Shown: positions 25,600 through 35,758, counted from the stretch's first letter. The stretch: DNA of 64,000 nucleotides from Collinsella intestinalis DSM 13280 (GCF_000156175.1 NZ_GG692710.1:1047623-1111622); one strand, 5' to 3'. Made by a program: numbers and translations. Notes: a model not told the origin generated them from the sequence alone.

Positions 25600-28500
25600 C
25601 TAGTCGTCGTCTCCCGAGGGGCCGAGCTGGATGAGGATCTCAAGCGCCGCCTGAACGGGCCCGATGCCGCCGTTGGAGACATCTGCGTTGATGCCGCGAC
25701 CAATACCGCTGCCATTGCCCACCCCGACCTTGTACGGGACCGTGAACTTACGCGTCTTGGGAAATGCGATGGCCCCCAGCTTGGTGCGCAGCTCGAACGT
25801 AACGTCCTTGGGCACGTCGACACCCTGGTACGTGAGCTTGCCCGCGATGAGCGAAACGCTCTCGAGCCCGAGCCTGTCGGCGCGAATGCGGATGCGCGTA
25901 CGGTCGAACAGGTTCTGCGCGGCCTCGGGCAGCGCCCCGAATGTCTCCTCGCACTCCAGCTGCAGCGCGTCCACCTGCTCGAGCATGTCCGCGGCAGCGA
26001 GCTTTCGGTACACCAGCACGCGACGGTCGACCGTCGGAACGTACTCCTCTGCCAGGAAAAAGTCGGCTGGCAGGTTGATGGCAACGCATGACTGCTCCAC
26101 GTCCGCACCGCCCTCGCCGCGCGCCTCGGCCACGGCAGCCCCAAGCATCTGCGTGAACAGGTCGAAGCCCACACTCGAAAGATTGCCGTGCTGCTCGGCG
26201 CCGACGAGCGAACCCGCACCGCGAATCTCCAAGTCTCGCATGGCGATGCGCATACCGCTGCCCAGGTCCTGGAACTCGGAGAGAGCGGTGAGGCGCGCCG
26301 TGGCCTCCTCGGTGAGCGGAAGCTCGCCCGGGAACATGAAGTACGCGTACGCCTGGGTTGCCGAACGACCGACACGGCCCTTGAGCTGATAGAGCTGCGC
26401 CAAGCCCAAGCGCTGCGAGTCCTCGATGATGAGGGTGTTCGCGCTCGAGTTGTCGATTCCGCTCTCCACGATGGTGGTGGCGATGAGCACGTCGATCTTC
26501 TTGGTGGCGAACTGCACCATCACATCCTCGACCTCGCGCGGGCTCATCTTACCGTGCGCCACGCCGATACGCGCCTCCGGCGCCGCCTCGAGCACGCGCT
26601 CGACGGCGTCGTCGATGGTCTTCACGCGGTTGGACACGTAGTAGACCTGGCCGCCACGCCCAATCTCCAAACGAATGGCCGCGCTCACCACATCCGGGTC
26701 GTACTCACCCACATGCACAGCAACCGGGCGGCGCCCGGTAGGCGGCGTGGTGATGAGACTCATGTCGCGCACCCCGCTCATGGCCATCTGCATGGTGCGT
26801 GGGATGGGCGTCGCAGAAAGCGTGAGCACGTCGATCTGCTCACGCATGTTTTTGAGCTGCTCCTTGTGTTGGACGCCGAAACGCTGCTCCTCGTCGATGA
26901 TGACCAGGCCGAGCTCGTGCGGGTTCACATCGGCCGAGAGCAGGCGATGTGTGCCGATGAGCACGTCGACCTTACCCTCGGCAAACGCAGCCAACGCGCG
27001 GCGCTGCTGCGCGGGTGTGCGAAAGCGAGAAAGCACTTCGACCTCCACGCCAAAGGGCGCAAAGCGCTCGAAGAATGTCTCGTAATGCTGCTGGGCGAGA
27101 ATCGTCGTGGGGCACAGGACCATGACCTGACGCCCACCGTCGACACACTTGAACGCGGCACGAAGGGCGACTTCGGTCTTTCCAAAACCCACGTCGCCGC
27201 AAAGCAGGCGATCCATGGGCTTGGTCGACTCCATATCGGACTTGATGTCGGCAATGGCATCGAGCTGGTCGCGCGTCTCGTCGTACGGAAAGCTCTCCTC
27301 CATCTCGATCTGGCTCGCGCTGTCCGGCCCAAAGGCGAAGCCCGTGATGGAGCTGCGGCGCGTATACAGATCGACCAGGTCGAACGCGAGTTTTTTAGCG
27401 CTTTTACGGGCCTTGGTGGTGGCGCGGCTCCAGTCGGCGGTGTTGAGACGCGTGAGACGCGGGTTGTCGCCGTCGGGACCGACGTAGCGCGTGATGCGGT
27501 CGACCTGCTCGAGCGGCACGTACAGCTTGTCGCCGCCCGCATACTCCAGCATGAAATAATCGCGCTCCTTGCCGCCCACCTCCTGGCGAACGATCTCGGA
27601 GAACAATGCGATACCGTGCGTGGCGTGAACCACGTAGTCACCAGGCTTGAACGGGAACGTCACCTCGGTGATGTCCACGCGACGACGTGGGCGTCCGCGC
27701 TTGCCGTCCATGCGCGAATTGAGGTCGGCCAGACTGAACACAGCCAAATGAGCCGAAGGTACCACCACGCCGGACGGAATGGGGATGTCGACAAAAGTCA
27801 CGCGACCGCGCGTGATGGTGGGCACGGCCACGGAGCCCTCCTCGAGGCCGCGTGCGTTGAGCGCATCGACATCTCGCTTGAGCAGGAAGACGGTCACGTC
27901 CGATCCCACATGGCCCACGTTTTCCGGCGCTGCCTGCAGCGACTCCTCGAACGGGACGGAGATATCGGTGAACGAGAGCTCCATCGACTCGCGCGCCCCG
28001 CGATCGGGGATGGCGAACACGCAGGCATAGCGGTTGTTCACCACCTCCTGGATGCGACTGACGAATCGGTTGTCGGAGCCCGCCAACGCCGGCTGCTCGA
28101 TCTTGAGCTCGGCCGTGACCTGGCCGCCGGCACGGATGAGGCTCACGTAATTCAGGCGCTGCTGCCGTCCGAAATCAAGTTCCTGGGGGCGAACGTAGAG
28201 GCCGTCCAAACGCGCGACCTTCGCATCGGCGGCACGGCGCTCAAGATCCTCGTACGCACGCGCGCAATCGTCGAACAACGACCGCGGCTCGGAAAGGATC
28301 ACGAGCGCATCGCGGTGCACGTGCGCGAGCGGGCTCACCGTGCCCCCGTACATCAGCGGCAAGAACCGCTCGAGCTCAGGTGTAACCACGCGCGCCTGCA
28401 CGAGCTCGAGCAGCGCCGCAAGCTCCGTGTCATTCTGCGCGGGAAGATAAAGCGCCTCCGAGATGCGTTTCACCGCGTCATCGGTGAGGGCGAGCTCGCG

Positions 28501-29178
28501 AACGGGACTTATCTCGACCGACTCCTCATCGCCGATCGTCTGGCCGGTCGACGCCACCATGAGGCGGATGCGGTCGATCTCATCGCCGAAGAACTCGATA
28601 CGCACCGGGGCCGTGGATTGGGCGGCCCAGATTTCGACGGTATCGCCCTGCACGCGGAAGAGGCCGGGGGCATCGGCTGCGTCGGCGCGCGTGTACCCCA
28701 TGCCCACCAGGCGTGCAGGAACCTGCTCGAACGGAATCTCCTCCCCCACCGAAAAGACGGTCGATTGCCAATAACGGCTCTCGAGCGGCGGGACGCAGCG
28801 CAGCAGCGAACGCGCCGAGGCGACCATGATGCACGATTCGCCCTGGGCAACACGCGACATGGCGGCACAACGAGCGGCGACCACCGCATCGTCCGGCTCG
28901 TTGCTTTTCCAGGGATAATCCTTGCGCTCGGGAAAACGAGCCACGTGCTCCACGCCCACATACGCCGCGAGCGAACGGGCCGCCCGATCTGCCGCCTCCT
29001 CGCCCGAAACGATATACACCGTGGGGCGCGGGGTGCGGGCAAACTGCGCCGCGACCGCAAGGGTGCGGCCGGATTGGGAAATCGCAAGCGTGGCGTCCTC
29101 ACCAGCGGCGAGGGCCGCCTCGATGTCCTGAAGCGCTTCCGCGGTGTAGAGCTGCGCGGCTATGCGGTGAATAAGCAT
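25600..29178 (-). CDS. mfd: Transcription-repair coupling factor Mfd
   Basis: A 1192-residue translocase that removes RNA polymerase stalled at lesions and recruits UvrA. The N-terminal UvrB-homology region includes PERKDYPWKSNEPDD and FFGDEIDRIR. The RNA polymerase-interaction domain starts near PGDYVVHATHGIALF. The RecG-like motor has DRLLCGDVGFGKTEVALRAA (Walker A), LVIIDEEQRFGV (Walker B), GIDNSSANTLIIEDSQRLGL and QLKGRVGRS. The C-terminal TRCF domain is present. It is the last gene of an operon with nth, rmuC and a small membrane protein, 30 bp after nth. Confidence 0.96.
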   Translation of the reverse strand: MLIHRIAAQLYTAEALQDIEAALAAGEDATLAISQSGRTLAVAAQFARTPRPTVYIVSGEEAADRAARSLAAYVGVEHVARFPERKDYPWKSNEPDDAVVAARCAAMSRVAQGESCIMVASARSLLRCVPPLESRYWQSTVFSVGEEIPFEQVPARLVGMGYTRADAADAPGLFRVQGDTVEIWAAQSTAPVRIEFFGDEIDRIRLMVASTGQTIGDEESVEISPVRELALTDDAVKRISEALYLPAQNDTELAALLELVQARVVTPELERFLPLMYGGTVSPLAHVHRDALVILSEPRSLFDDCARAYEDLERRAADAKVARLDGLYVRPQELDFGRQQRLNYVSLIRAGGQVTAELKIEQPALAGSDNRFVSRIQEVVNNRYACVFAIPDRGARESMELSFTDISVPFEESLQAAPENVGHVGSDVTVFLLKRDVDALNARGLEEGSVAVPTITRGRVTFVDIPIPSGVVVPSAHLAVFSLADLNSRMDGKRGRPRRRVDITEVTFPFKPGDYVVHATHGIALFSEIVRQEVGGKERDYFMLEYAGGDKLYVPLEQVDRITRYVGPDGDNPRLTRLNTADWSRATTKARKSAKKLAFDLVDLYTRRSSITGFAFGPDSASQIEMEESFPYDETRDQLDAIADIKSDMESTKPMDRLLCGDVGFGKTEVALRAAFKCVDGGRQVMVLCPTTILAQQHYETFFERFAPFGVEVEVLSRFRTPAQQRRALAAFAEGKVDVLIGTHRLLSADVNPHELGLVIIDEEQRFGVQHKEQLKNMREQIDVLTLSATPIPRTMQMAMSGVRDMSLITTPPTGRRPVAVHVGEYDPDVVSAAIRLEIGRGGQVYYVSNRVKTIDDAVERVLEAAPEARIGVAHGKMSPREVEDVMVQFATKKIDVLIATTIVESGIDNSSANTLIIEDSQRLGLAQLYQLKGRVGRSATQAYAYFMFPGELPLTEEATARLTALSEFQDLGSGMRIAMRDLEIRGAGSLVGAEQHGNLSSVGFDLFTQMLGAAVAEARGEGGADVEQSCVAINLPADFFLAEEYVPTVDRRVLVYRKLAAADMLEQVDALQLECEETFGALPEAAQNLFDRTRIRIRADRLGLESVSLIAGKLTYQGVDVPKDVTFELRTKLGAIAFPKTRKFTVPYKVGVGNGSGIGRGINADVSNGGIGPVQAALEILIQLGPSGDDD

Positions 29179-29208
29179 GAAGGGTGCCTCTCAACAAATC
29201 TCAATGGA

Positions 29209-29871
29209 CTATCCCAGTTTGGCACTTGGGCAGATGTCGGCCAGCGGGCACTCGCCGCACAGGGGCTTGCGGGCGTCGCAGATCTCGCGTCCCAGCATGA
29301 TCCACTGGTGATTCACGTCATTCCAGTACTCACGCGGCAAGATCTTGAGCAAGTCCTGCTCGGTTTTGAGCGGCTCCTTCTCATGGGTCTTGGGCGAGAG
29401 CTTGAGACGATGGGCGATGCGGTTCACATGGGTATCCACCGCAATGCCATCAACGATTCCGTAACCGACGTTCAAAACGATATTAGCCGTCTTGCGCCCC
29501 ACACCCGGAAGCTTGACGAGCTCCTTCATCTCGTTGGGAACCACACCGCCGTAATCGGCCACGATCATCTGCGCGCACGCGATGCAGTGCTTGGCCTTGG
29601 TCTTGTAAAAGCCGAGCGACTTGATGACGTCGGAAAGCTCCTCGTATGTCGCCCCGGCCATCTGCTCTGGCGTGGGCCAACGGCGAAACAACTCGGGCGT
29701 CACCTTATTGACCTGGGCATCCGTCGTCTGTGCAGAGAGCAGGACGGCGATGACCAATCTGAACGGCGTTTCATGGTCCAGGAAGCACTCAACCGGGCCA
29801 TAGCGCTCGTTGAGCCTACGACATGTCTCGATCGCGCGCTCGCGCTTGGCCGCATTCGTCTCACGTGGCAT
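29209..29871 (-). CDS. nth: Endonuclease III (DNA glycosylase/AP lyase)
   Basis: Removes oxidised pyrimidines and cleaves abasic sites. It has 220 residues. The helix-hairpin-helix is LVKLPGVGRKTANIVLN, with the catalytic lysine in that hairpin and the catalytic aspartate in VDTHVNRIAHRL. The C-terminal four-cysteine iron-sulfur loop has the expected C-X6-C-X2-C-X5-C spacing (CDARKPLCGECPLADIC). It lies 20 bp after rmuC. The upstream AAGGAG is 12 nt from the ATG, rather far, so the exact start is slightly uncertain. Confidence 0.95.
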   Translation of the reverse strand: MPRETNAAKRERAIETCRRLNERYGPVECFLDHETPFRLVIAVLLSAQTTDAQVNKVTPELFRRWPTPEQMAGATYEELSDVIKSLGFYKTKAKHCIACAQMIVADYGGVVPNEMKELVKLPGVGRKTANIVLNVGYGIVDGIAVDTHVNRIAHRLKLSPKTHEKEPLKTEQDLLKILPREYWNDVNHQWIMLGREICDARKPLCGECPLADICPSAKLG

Positions 29872-29891
29872 GATTCGTGCACGCTCCTTGC

Positions 29892-31241
29892 TTACTCTTC
29901 GTCGTCCGCTACATCGCTGGATACATCCGAGATCTCGAGCAACTCGGCCGCCAGGGCGCCATCCTCCATCGCGGTGACGCTCTTGAGCTTGCGCTCAATC
30001 ACATTCGTGCGGGTGTTGATGATGCCGTCGACGGTTTTGCCCGCCGTTTCGATCTGCCGAAGTGCGCGGCGCAACTCCGCCTGGTATTTGGGAAACTCAG
30101 CTTTCACGGCACTCAAGACCCTTTGGATCTCATCCGCTCTGCGCTGGAAGGCAAAGGTCTGATAGCTCATCTGCAGACTGTTCAAGATGACCGCCATGGT
30201 CGAAGGGCCCGCGATGTTCACCTGATAATCGCGCTGCAAGCATTCGATAAGGCCGGGACGGTCCACCACCTCGGCATATAGCCCCTCGAACGGCAAGAAC
30301 ATGATTGCGAAGTTCGTGGTCTCTGGAACGCTCAGATACTTGGAGGAGATATCTTTGGCCTCGGCTTTGATCACCTGCTCGAGGGCTCGGCGCGCCGCCG
30401 CCACCCCTTCCGCATCGCCCGCCTCGATGGCGTCGCGCAAATGCTCGTAGGTGTCCCCGGGGAACTTGGAGTCGATGGGCAGCCAAATGGGATCGCCGCC
30501 CTCGACGGGCAGCTTGACCGCAAACTCCACGCGCTCCGCACTGCCCGGCTTCGTGGCCACGTTCTCGGCGTATTGGTCCGCCGTCAGTATGTCCCGCAAG
30601 ATCGCACCGAGCTGGACTTCGCCCAAGATACCGCGCGTTTTCACATTCGAGAGCACGCGCTTGAGATCGCCCACCCCCGAGGCGATGTTCTGCATGTCGC
30701 CAAGACCGCGATACACCGCCTCGAGCTGGCTGCTCACTTGTTTGAACGAAGCCCCGAGGCGGTCGTTGAGGGTGGTGGCGAGTTTCTCATCCACCGTGGC
30801 CCTGATTGCCTCGAGCTTGAGCTCGTTATCCCGACGAATAGCGCTGAGCTGCACGTCGACGGTCTCGCGGACCTTGTCTAGGCGCTGCTCCACCGCCCCG
30901 CGATTCTGCTCGAGATTCTGGGCGATTTCACGACGCGCCTCATCGGCCTTGGAACTCACCTGGTCGATCGCACGCACCTGCGAGTCGAAATGCTGCTGCT
31001 CGATGATCGAGGTGCTGGCCGCCTGGTTGAGCGTCGCCTGCATCGTCGTGAGCACCTGGGAAAGCACAGATTGGACGGAGACGAGCGCTTCATTTGCGCG
31101 CGCCATCTGCTCGCTCGCCTCATCCATGCGCGCACGGCTGCGCTCGAGCTCACGATGTGCGCGTACTTGCATCGCAATCGCCGTGGCCGCGCACACCGCA
31201 GCCGCAACGGAAGCCAACGCCGCAACCAGTTCCATGCCCAT
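29892..31241 (-). CDS. rmuC: DNA recombination protein RmuC family
   Basis: A 449-residue protein with an N-terminal membrane helix (ELVAALASVAAAVCAATAIAM), a long coiled coil to about residue 190, and the RmuC nuclease-like core (GILGEVQLGAILRDIL, WLPIDSKFPGDTYEHL, VPETTNFAIMFLPFEGLYAEV). RmuC limits inverted-repeat recombination in E. coli and has been linked to phage defence; its biochemical activity is inferred from its PD-(D/E)XK-like fold. The start at 31241 has GAGGG 7 nt upstream and begins 10 bp after the preceding stop. Upstream in-frame codons overlap the previous gene. Confidence 0.9.
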   Translation of the reverse strand: MGMELVAALASVAAAVCAATAIAMQVRAHRELERSRARMDEASEQMARANEALVSVQSVLSQVLTTMQATLNQAASTSIIEQQHFDSQVRAIDQVSSKADEARREIAQNLEQNRGAVEQRLDKVRETVDVQLSAIRRDNELKLEAIRATVDEKLATTLNDRLGASFKQVSSQLEAVYRGLGDMQNIASGVGDLKRVLSNVKTRGILGEVQLGAILRDILTADQYAENVATKPGSAERVEFAVKLPVEGGDPIWLPIDSKFPGDTYEHLRDAIEAGDAEGVAAARRALEQVIKAEAKDISSKYLSVPETTNFAIMFLPFEGLYAEVVDRPGLIECLQRDYQVNIAGPSTMAVILNSLQMSYQTFAFQRRADEIQRVLSAVKAEFPKYQAELRRALRQIETAGKTVDGIINTRTNVIERKLKSVTAMEDGALAAELLEISDVSSDVADDEE

Positions 31242-31251
31242 GCCATTGCCC

Positions 31252-31599
31252 TCACTCAAACGGCCAAATGCCCCACGAGGCGCCGACCGACCTGACATTC
31301 TCCCAAACCATCTTAAAGCAGTCGGCAAGCGCTTCCACGACTTCCTCGGGGCTAGCCCCACTCAACACGAACGTCAGCGCGTAGGAGGCGATGAACACCG
31401 CCACCAGAAGGACGGGCACGGCCAAGATGAGTACAAGGGTCCGAAGCACGGCCAACACCCGGCGCCTGCGAACTCGCCTGCGGTCGAAGGCCAGCTCAGC
31501 CTGATACTCTTCATAAGCGACAGAGTGAGGCGAATCGTCCAAAACGGTACAAGCCGCTTGGGATCCAATAGATTTCCGCTGCTCAATAAAAAGGTCCAT
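31252..31599 (-). CDS. Small single-pass membrane protein, first gene of rmuC-nth-mfd operon
   Basis: A 115-residue protein starting MDLFIEQRKSIG, with an Arg-rich stretch (FDRRRVRRRRVLAVLR) followed by one strong helix (about 57-77) and a short C-terminal segment. The start at 31599 has an excellent AAGGAGGAGGG site 6 nt upstream; an open frame to 31698 is not supported. Topology suggests a cytoplasmic N-terminus. I do not recognise a family. Its position suggests it may work with RmuC, but that is a guess. Confidence 0.65.
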   Translation of the reverse strand: MDLFIEQRKSIGSQAACTVLDDSPHSVAYEEYQAELAFDRRRVRRRRVLAVLRTLVLILAVPVLLVAVFIASYALTFVLSGASPEEVVEALADCFKMVWENVRSVGASWGIWPFE

Positions 31600-31740
31600 G
31601 CAAAGCCCTCCTCCTTGGGAAGGACGCACATGGATCGGAGCTCTTAGCATTGCGCGGCCGGCGTCCGGAGTCAAGACCCGTTCGCCGACCGCGCTCACCT
31701 ATCACCCGTACGGTGTCACCGCAACAGCCCGATCAATCAC

Positions 31741-34700
31741 CTAGGACCGGCGAAGCCTTTGCATCAAGCCGGCAAACGCCGTGCTCAGGCCAAGCGCCAA
31801 AGCCCCCAGGGCCATCGGCATTGAAGCATCGCCCGTCGAGGGCAAACCGCTGACGGGCTTACCGTTGGCAGGCTTACCGCTCGCGCCGGGCGTTTCCTCC
31901 GGTGTATCGAGCTCGGCATCCGGCTGAGACTGCTCGCCTTCGGGCCGCTGAGGCTTCTCGGAGCCGTCGGGAGCGCCGCCGCTGCCGTCGGACCCATCGC
32001 CACCGTTGCTGTTGCCGTTGCCGCTGTCACCGCCGTTGCCATTGCCATGGTCACCGCCGCCGTTGTCACCACCGTTGCCGCTATCGCCACCGTTGCCATT
32101 GCCGCCATCGGGACCAGGAAGCTCGGGGCCAGGCTCGGCGGGGCCCAAATCGATCTGGACCTCATCCGATGTCACCGCGTCGAGGCCGGGCAGACCCTTC
32201 ACACGCGCAAAGGCATAGTATTTCTCGCCCGGCATCAGGCTCGTGAACACCGGGTCGGCTGTCCACGTGTTGAGCGGGTTGCCCTGAACCGAAGGCTCGT
32301 CCCCCAGAAGCACCGGAGCCTCCATGGGCGGATTGGGCGAATCGCACAGCGCGTACTCAATCCGATGCTCCAGCCCCTCAACGCCCGAAACCGTCGCGCT
32401 CAAGCGCAGCGAATCCCCGCCGATCTTCTCGACCGAAATCGCCACCTGCACGTTCGCTGGCGAGACCGTCACCGCAAGCGGGACGTTGAGCTGGCGCACC
32501 TCAGCGCTCGAACCCGCCGCACGGTACGTCACCGTCGCCACGGCCTCATGCGTGCCGGCCGCGATGCCCGCAGCCGGAGAAATCTTCCAGCTCGAATCGG
32601 TCCCCTCGGGAGCCACCGCGGAATTCCCCTTTGTCACGACAAACGCATCGGAATCAACGGTGACGGACTCGATGGTCACCTCGGCCTTGCTCGTGTTGAC
32701 CAGCTCGATGGGCAGGGCCTCCACAGGCTGACCGACCTCCATCGGCTTGAAGCGCAGCGGCTCGGCCTCCAGACCCGGCTCATGGACCTCGTAAAAATCA
32801 AAAAGCGTCACGCTGAAGTAGATGTCCGTCAGATGAATCTTGAAGTAGCGACCGCGCACCGGACCGTTCTTGAACGCAAACTCCGCGCTCAGTCTCTCAT
32901 CGCTCCATTCGGACGGCCTCGTATCCGTGCCCCCCCTCCAGCTGTAGCCCTCGACCTCGGTGAATTGCGCCGCATCGACCGGCTCGCCCGTCGGCAGGCC
33001 CGTATCGGGGGCCGCCGAGACCGTCACCCTCATGTTTTTGCCCCAACGGGGAATGCCGTTGGTGTTGATGCCCTTCGGCCTCCAGTAGGTGAGCGAACTG
33101 ATCTCGCGCTCATGACCCAAATCGATCACGATCCATGCGTCGGGACCGCTCTCCGCATTCGTAATCCAAAACTCGTTGCCCGGGCCGTAATATCCGTCGA
33201 TGACACGGTTCGCCATCGCCGCGCCGTCACGCGAAGACGAATACGAGTTCACGGCCATCTCCTCGTACGGCACGAAACTCGCATCGCGCTCGCCCGCGGT
33301 GAAGGGGAACGTCACAGCCTCGGAAGCCGCCGACATTCCCGTTGCGGGACGGCGCACCTCGACCGTGCGATTTCCCTTGTACGTGCGCCCGATATCAAAA
33401 GGCTCCCACGTTCCGCCGTCAACACGCATCTGCAGCCCCTCGACGACCTTGCCGTCCTGGAAGTAGATGCGGTTGGCGCGATCGTTGCCCTCGATCATGA
33501 TGCGTCCGAGCTCGCGCTTGGAAATATCGATGGAGTTGACCACATTCGCGCCAATGAGCTGGATCTTGATGTCGTTCTCGGCCGTGATCGACTCGAGCTG
33601 ATCACCCGTGAGCTGGACCTCGGTTTCGCCGGCGGTCAGCTGCGTCCAGGAGGAGCCTCCGTCCAAGCTGTACTTCCAAGCAACGCCGCCGCGCAGGTGT
33701 TCGCCCAGGCGGATCTTTCCGCCATGCTCGCCATCATAGGAGAACAGCGCCACCGCGCCATCGGAGCGACCCATGAGAGCATGGGCGATGCTCACGCATG
33801 CATCGCGGTTGACGGTCTCCTCCTTTGTCACCTGCGTGGCTTTTTGCAGCGCATCCATGCGAATCGCGTCCAGTGCCACCAGGTACTTGTTTTCGGTGCG
33901 ACGGTTGATCTCCTTGATGAGGTCGTGCATCGGCAGCGGATGGAACTTCAAGTCCTCCGCGAGCCCGGAGGCGAATGCCGCCCATTCCTCGGCCGCAGCG
34001 CCGCGCTTCACCATAAGGTCGATCTGCCCGCAAATGGCATCGTAGTTGATGGCCTGCGCAGCCCGCGCCGCATTCATCGCCTCTTCCTGGGCGGCGGCGT
34101 CGCCGTCAAAGCTCAGGGCTACCAGGCGCGCCTCGTAGCTGCGACGATACGTCTCCGCATCCGCCAGCGCCTCCTGGGCGTACAGGGCGTAACCGCCGCG
34201 GAAATCATAGGTGGAGGTACGGCCCCAGTCGCCCATCCAGTGCGCGACGTCGGCGTTCCGGCTCCGCCCAAAACCCGACACGTCATTTTGGACGCGATAC
34301 GTGGGCACCATCTTGCCCGACGCGTCCCGACGCAGCTCGTACGTGAGCGTCGCCGCATGGCCGGGCTGTCCCACCACGAATGAGGGGACACCCACCATGC
34401 CGTTGAGATTTGCGAACGTCTTTGCAAGGGCACCGCACACGCCGCCCTTCTCAAACGCCATCCACAGGCGGTGGTACCTCGTCTTTTCCTGCGTGGCACC
34501 GGGGACCTTTGAAGTTTCGCCACAGCCGATGTGATAGGGATCGGTCGGCTTCTGATTAGGGAAGTTCGGATCATCGTAGGCGAGGCGATACTTCTCCTGC
34601 CAACCGCCTTGCCACGTCGTAAGAGCACCGCCATCCGTTCCGGTGGAGGACTTGATCTCGGTCACAGGGCCGGTGAACTTCGCATCGTCGTAAAAATCGG

Positions 34701-35595
34701 CGTAGCTGTACCCGCCATTGTTGGTGAAATCGCCCTTGTACCACACATACGAATACGCATTCAGGCGACTGTCCTCATGCTCGGCGTTGGGATAGCGATG
34801 CAGCGAGTAGTTGGCCAGCCAGGCGAGCTCCTCGTCTGGGATCTGGTTCTCGAACACATAGCGCATGGTTTCGACCGGCAGTCCGTCGAAGAGCTCCTTC
34901 TGGAAGCGATATCGGCTGTCCGCGCGAAAGACCTTGATCATGTTGTAGCGCACGAGCGGATCAGATACGAAACCCGGGTCGCCCGTCCACAGGCGCGCGC
35001 GACCCGAGACGTCGAGCGAGGCGGCGATCATCATGCGCAGGAAGACGTCGGCGTCGGCACCAGTCAGATCCCCACCATAGGCCTTACGCAAATCGCGCAA
35101 AATACCGAGGGACTGGATGTAGTCAGCCGGAAGCGCCACAGCGTTCCGCCTATTTGTATGAACCTTGCCGCCCAGGATGTAATGACGCAACGCGGAAAGA
35201 TCGCCCATCAGCCAGTCGACGAGCTCGGCATTGGCCGCATCCTTCTCGCAAAACTCGCGGAGCTTCTGCTCGCCCGCGCGGTTGACGAGCTCCCGCTGTA
35301 AAAGTAGACGCTCCGCGGCCTCATCCAACGCGCCCTCGGCGGCACGGGCCGCAAGATCGCGCGCACTACCGAGCTTGCGGATCTGTCCATCCAGGCTCGC
35401 AAGCGACTGAGCCGCGCTCGCCGGCGCCGCGTGGGCAGCGATGGGCGGCGTCGCCATGGGAACCGCCACCGATGCCGTGACGATACCGGCGGCTACGGCG
35501 GCCGCCCTGATCGCACTCGTCGCAGTGCGGGAGGTATTCACATAGCGGGTAGTTGCGAGATGGGCCTCGCGGGGGCGCTGGTCGATCATGGCCAT
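31741..35595 (-). CDS. LPXTG-anchored surface protein with transglutaminase-like and F5/8 type C domains
   Basis: A 1284-residue exported protein. Residues 1-57 form a long signal peptide ending near AHA-AP. An N-terminal region (60-600) contains a transglutaminase-like signature: Cys387 in GGVCGALAKTFANLNG and His413 in VGQPGHAATLTYE. Residues about 775-945 are a discoidin/CBM32-like domain (IDGYYGPGNEFW, WIVIDLGHEREISSLTYWRP). Two beta-sandwich-like repeats follow to about 1160, then a Gly/Asn/Asp-rich linker (1165-1220). LPSTG at 1251-1255 with a hydrophobic helix and RLRRS tail directs sortase anchoring. A role in binding or remodelling host or cell-wall glycoproteins is inferred. No sortase gene lies in the window. 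Confidence 0.85.
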   Translation of the reverse strand: MAMIDQRPREAHLATTRYVNTSRTATSAIRAAAVAAGIVTASVAVPMATPPIAAHAAPASAAQSLASLDGQIRKLGSARDLAARAAEGALDEAAERLLLQRELVNRAGEQKLREFCEKDAANAELVDWLMGDLSALRHYILGGKVHTNRRNAVALPADYIQSLGILRDLRKAYGGDLTGADADVFLRMMIAASLDVSGRARLWTGDPGFVSDPLVRYNMIKVFRADSRYRFQKELFDGLPVETMRYVFENQIPDEELAWLANYSLHRYPNAEHEDSRLNAYSYVWYKGDFTNNGGYSYADFYDDAKFTGPVTEIKSSTGTDGGALTTWQGGWQEKYRLAYDDPNFPNQKPTDPYHIGCGETSKVPGATQEKTRYHRLWMAFEKGGVCGALAKTFANLNGMVGVPSFVVGQPGHAATLTYELRRDASGKMVPTYRVQNDVSGFGRSRNADVAHWMGDWGRTSTYDFRGGYALYAQEALADAETYRRSYEARLVALSFDGDAAAQEEAMNAARAAQAINYDAICGQIDLMVKRGAAAEEWAAFASGLAEDLKFHPLPMHDLIKEINRRTENKYLVALDAIRMDALQKATQVTKEETVNRDACVSIAHALMGRSDGAVALFSYDGEHGGKIRLGEHLRGGVAWKYSLDGGSSWTQLTAGETEVQLTGDQLESITAENDIKIQLIGANVVNSIDISKRELGRIMIEGNDRANRIYFQDGKVVEGLQMRVDGGTWEPFDIGRTYKGNRTVEVRRPATGMSAASEAVTFPFTAGERDASFVPYEEMAVNSYSSSRDGAAMANRVIDGYYGPGNEFWITNAESGPDAWIVIDLGHEREISSLTYWRPKGINTNGIPRWGKNMRVTVSAAPDTGLPTGEPVDAAQFTEVEGYSWRGGTDTRPSEWSDERLSAEFAFKNGPVRGRYFKIHLTDIYFSVTLFDFYEVHEPGLEAEPLRFKPMEVGQPVEALPIELVNTSKAEVTIESVTVDSDAFVVTKGNSAVAPEGTDSSWKISPAAGIAAGTHEAVATVTYRAAGSSAEVRQLNVPLAVTVSPANVQVAISVEKIGGDSLRLSATVSGVEGLEHRIEYALCDSPNPPMEAPVLLGDEPSVQGNPLNTWTADPVFTSLMPGEKYYAFARVKGLPGLDAVTSDEVQIDLGPAEPGPELPGPDGGNGNGGDSGNGGDNGGGDHGNGNGGDSGNGNSNGGDGSDGSGGAPDGSEKPQRPEGEQSQPDAELDTPEETPGASGKPANGKPVSGLPSTGDASMPMALGALALGLSTAFAGLMQRLRRS

Positions 35596-35697
35596 GGCGC
35601 ACTCCTTTTATGCTGCGTGTATAGTACCCGCTTATTTTACCCTAGTACCTTGGTGGGAAATATGTTTTTCGCACCGCGAAATCGCCTATCACGAATA

Positions 35698-35727
35698 AGC
35701 CCCCGCGATCGCTCGATCACGGGGGCT
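35698..35727. terminator. Bidirectional hairpin after rubrerythrin gene
   Basis: AGCCCCCG at 35698-35705 pairs with CGGGGGCT at 35720-35727, extended by CGAT/ATCG inside. It lies 32 bp past the rubrerythrin stop, followed on the minus strand by TTATTC, and also precedes the surface-protein promoter region. Confidence 0.65.
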
Positions 35728-35758
35728 CTCTTCACTTGCAATACGCGAGGCGCCGATC

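Noticed and set aside
26188-30162. A 1324-codon open frame on the plus strand opposite mfd, nth and rmuC
   Set aside because: It is an antisense shadow of well-recognised G/C-rich genes, with His/Arg-rich composition and no domain.
32047-34383. A 778-codon plus-strand frame opposite the LPXTG protein
   Set aside because: Arg/His-rich antisense of a coding gene with clear signal peptide and anchor.
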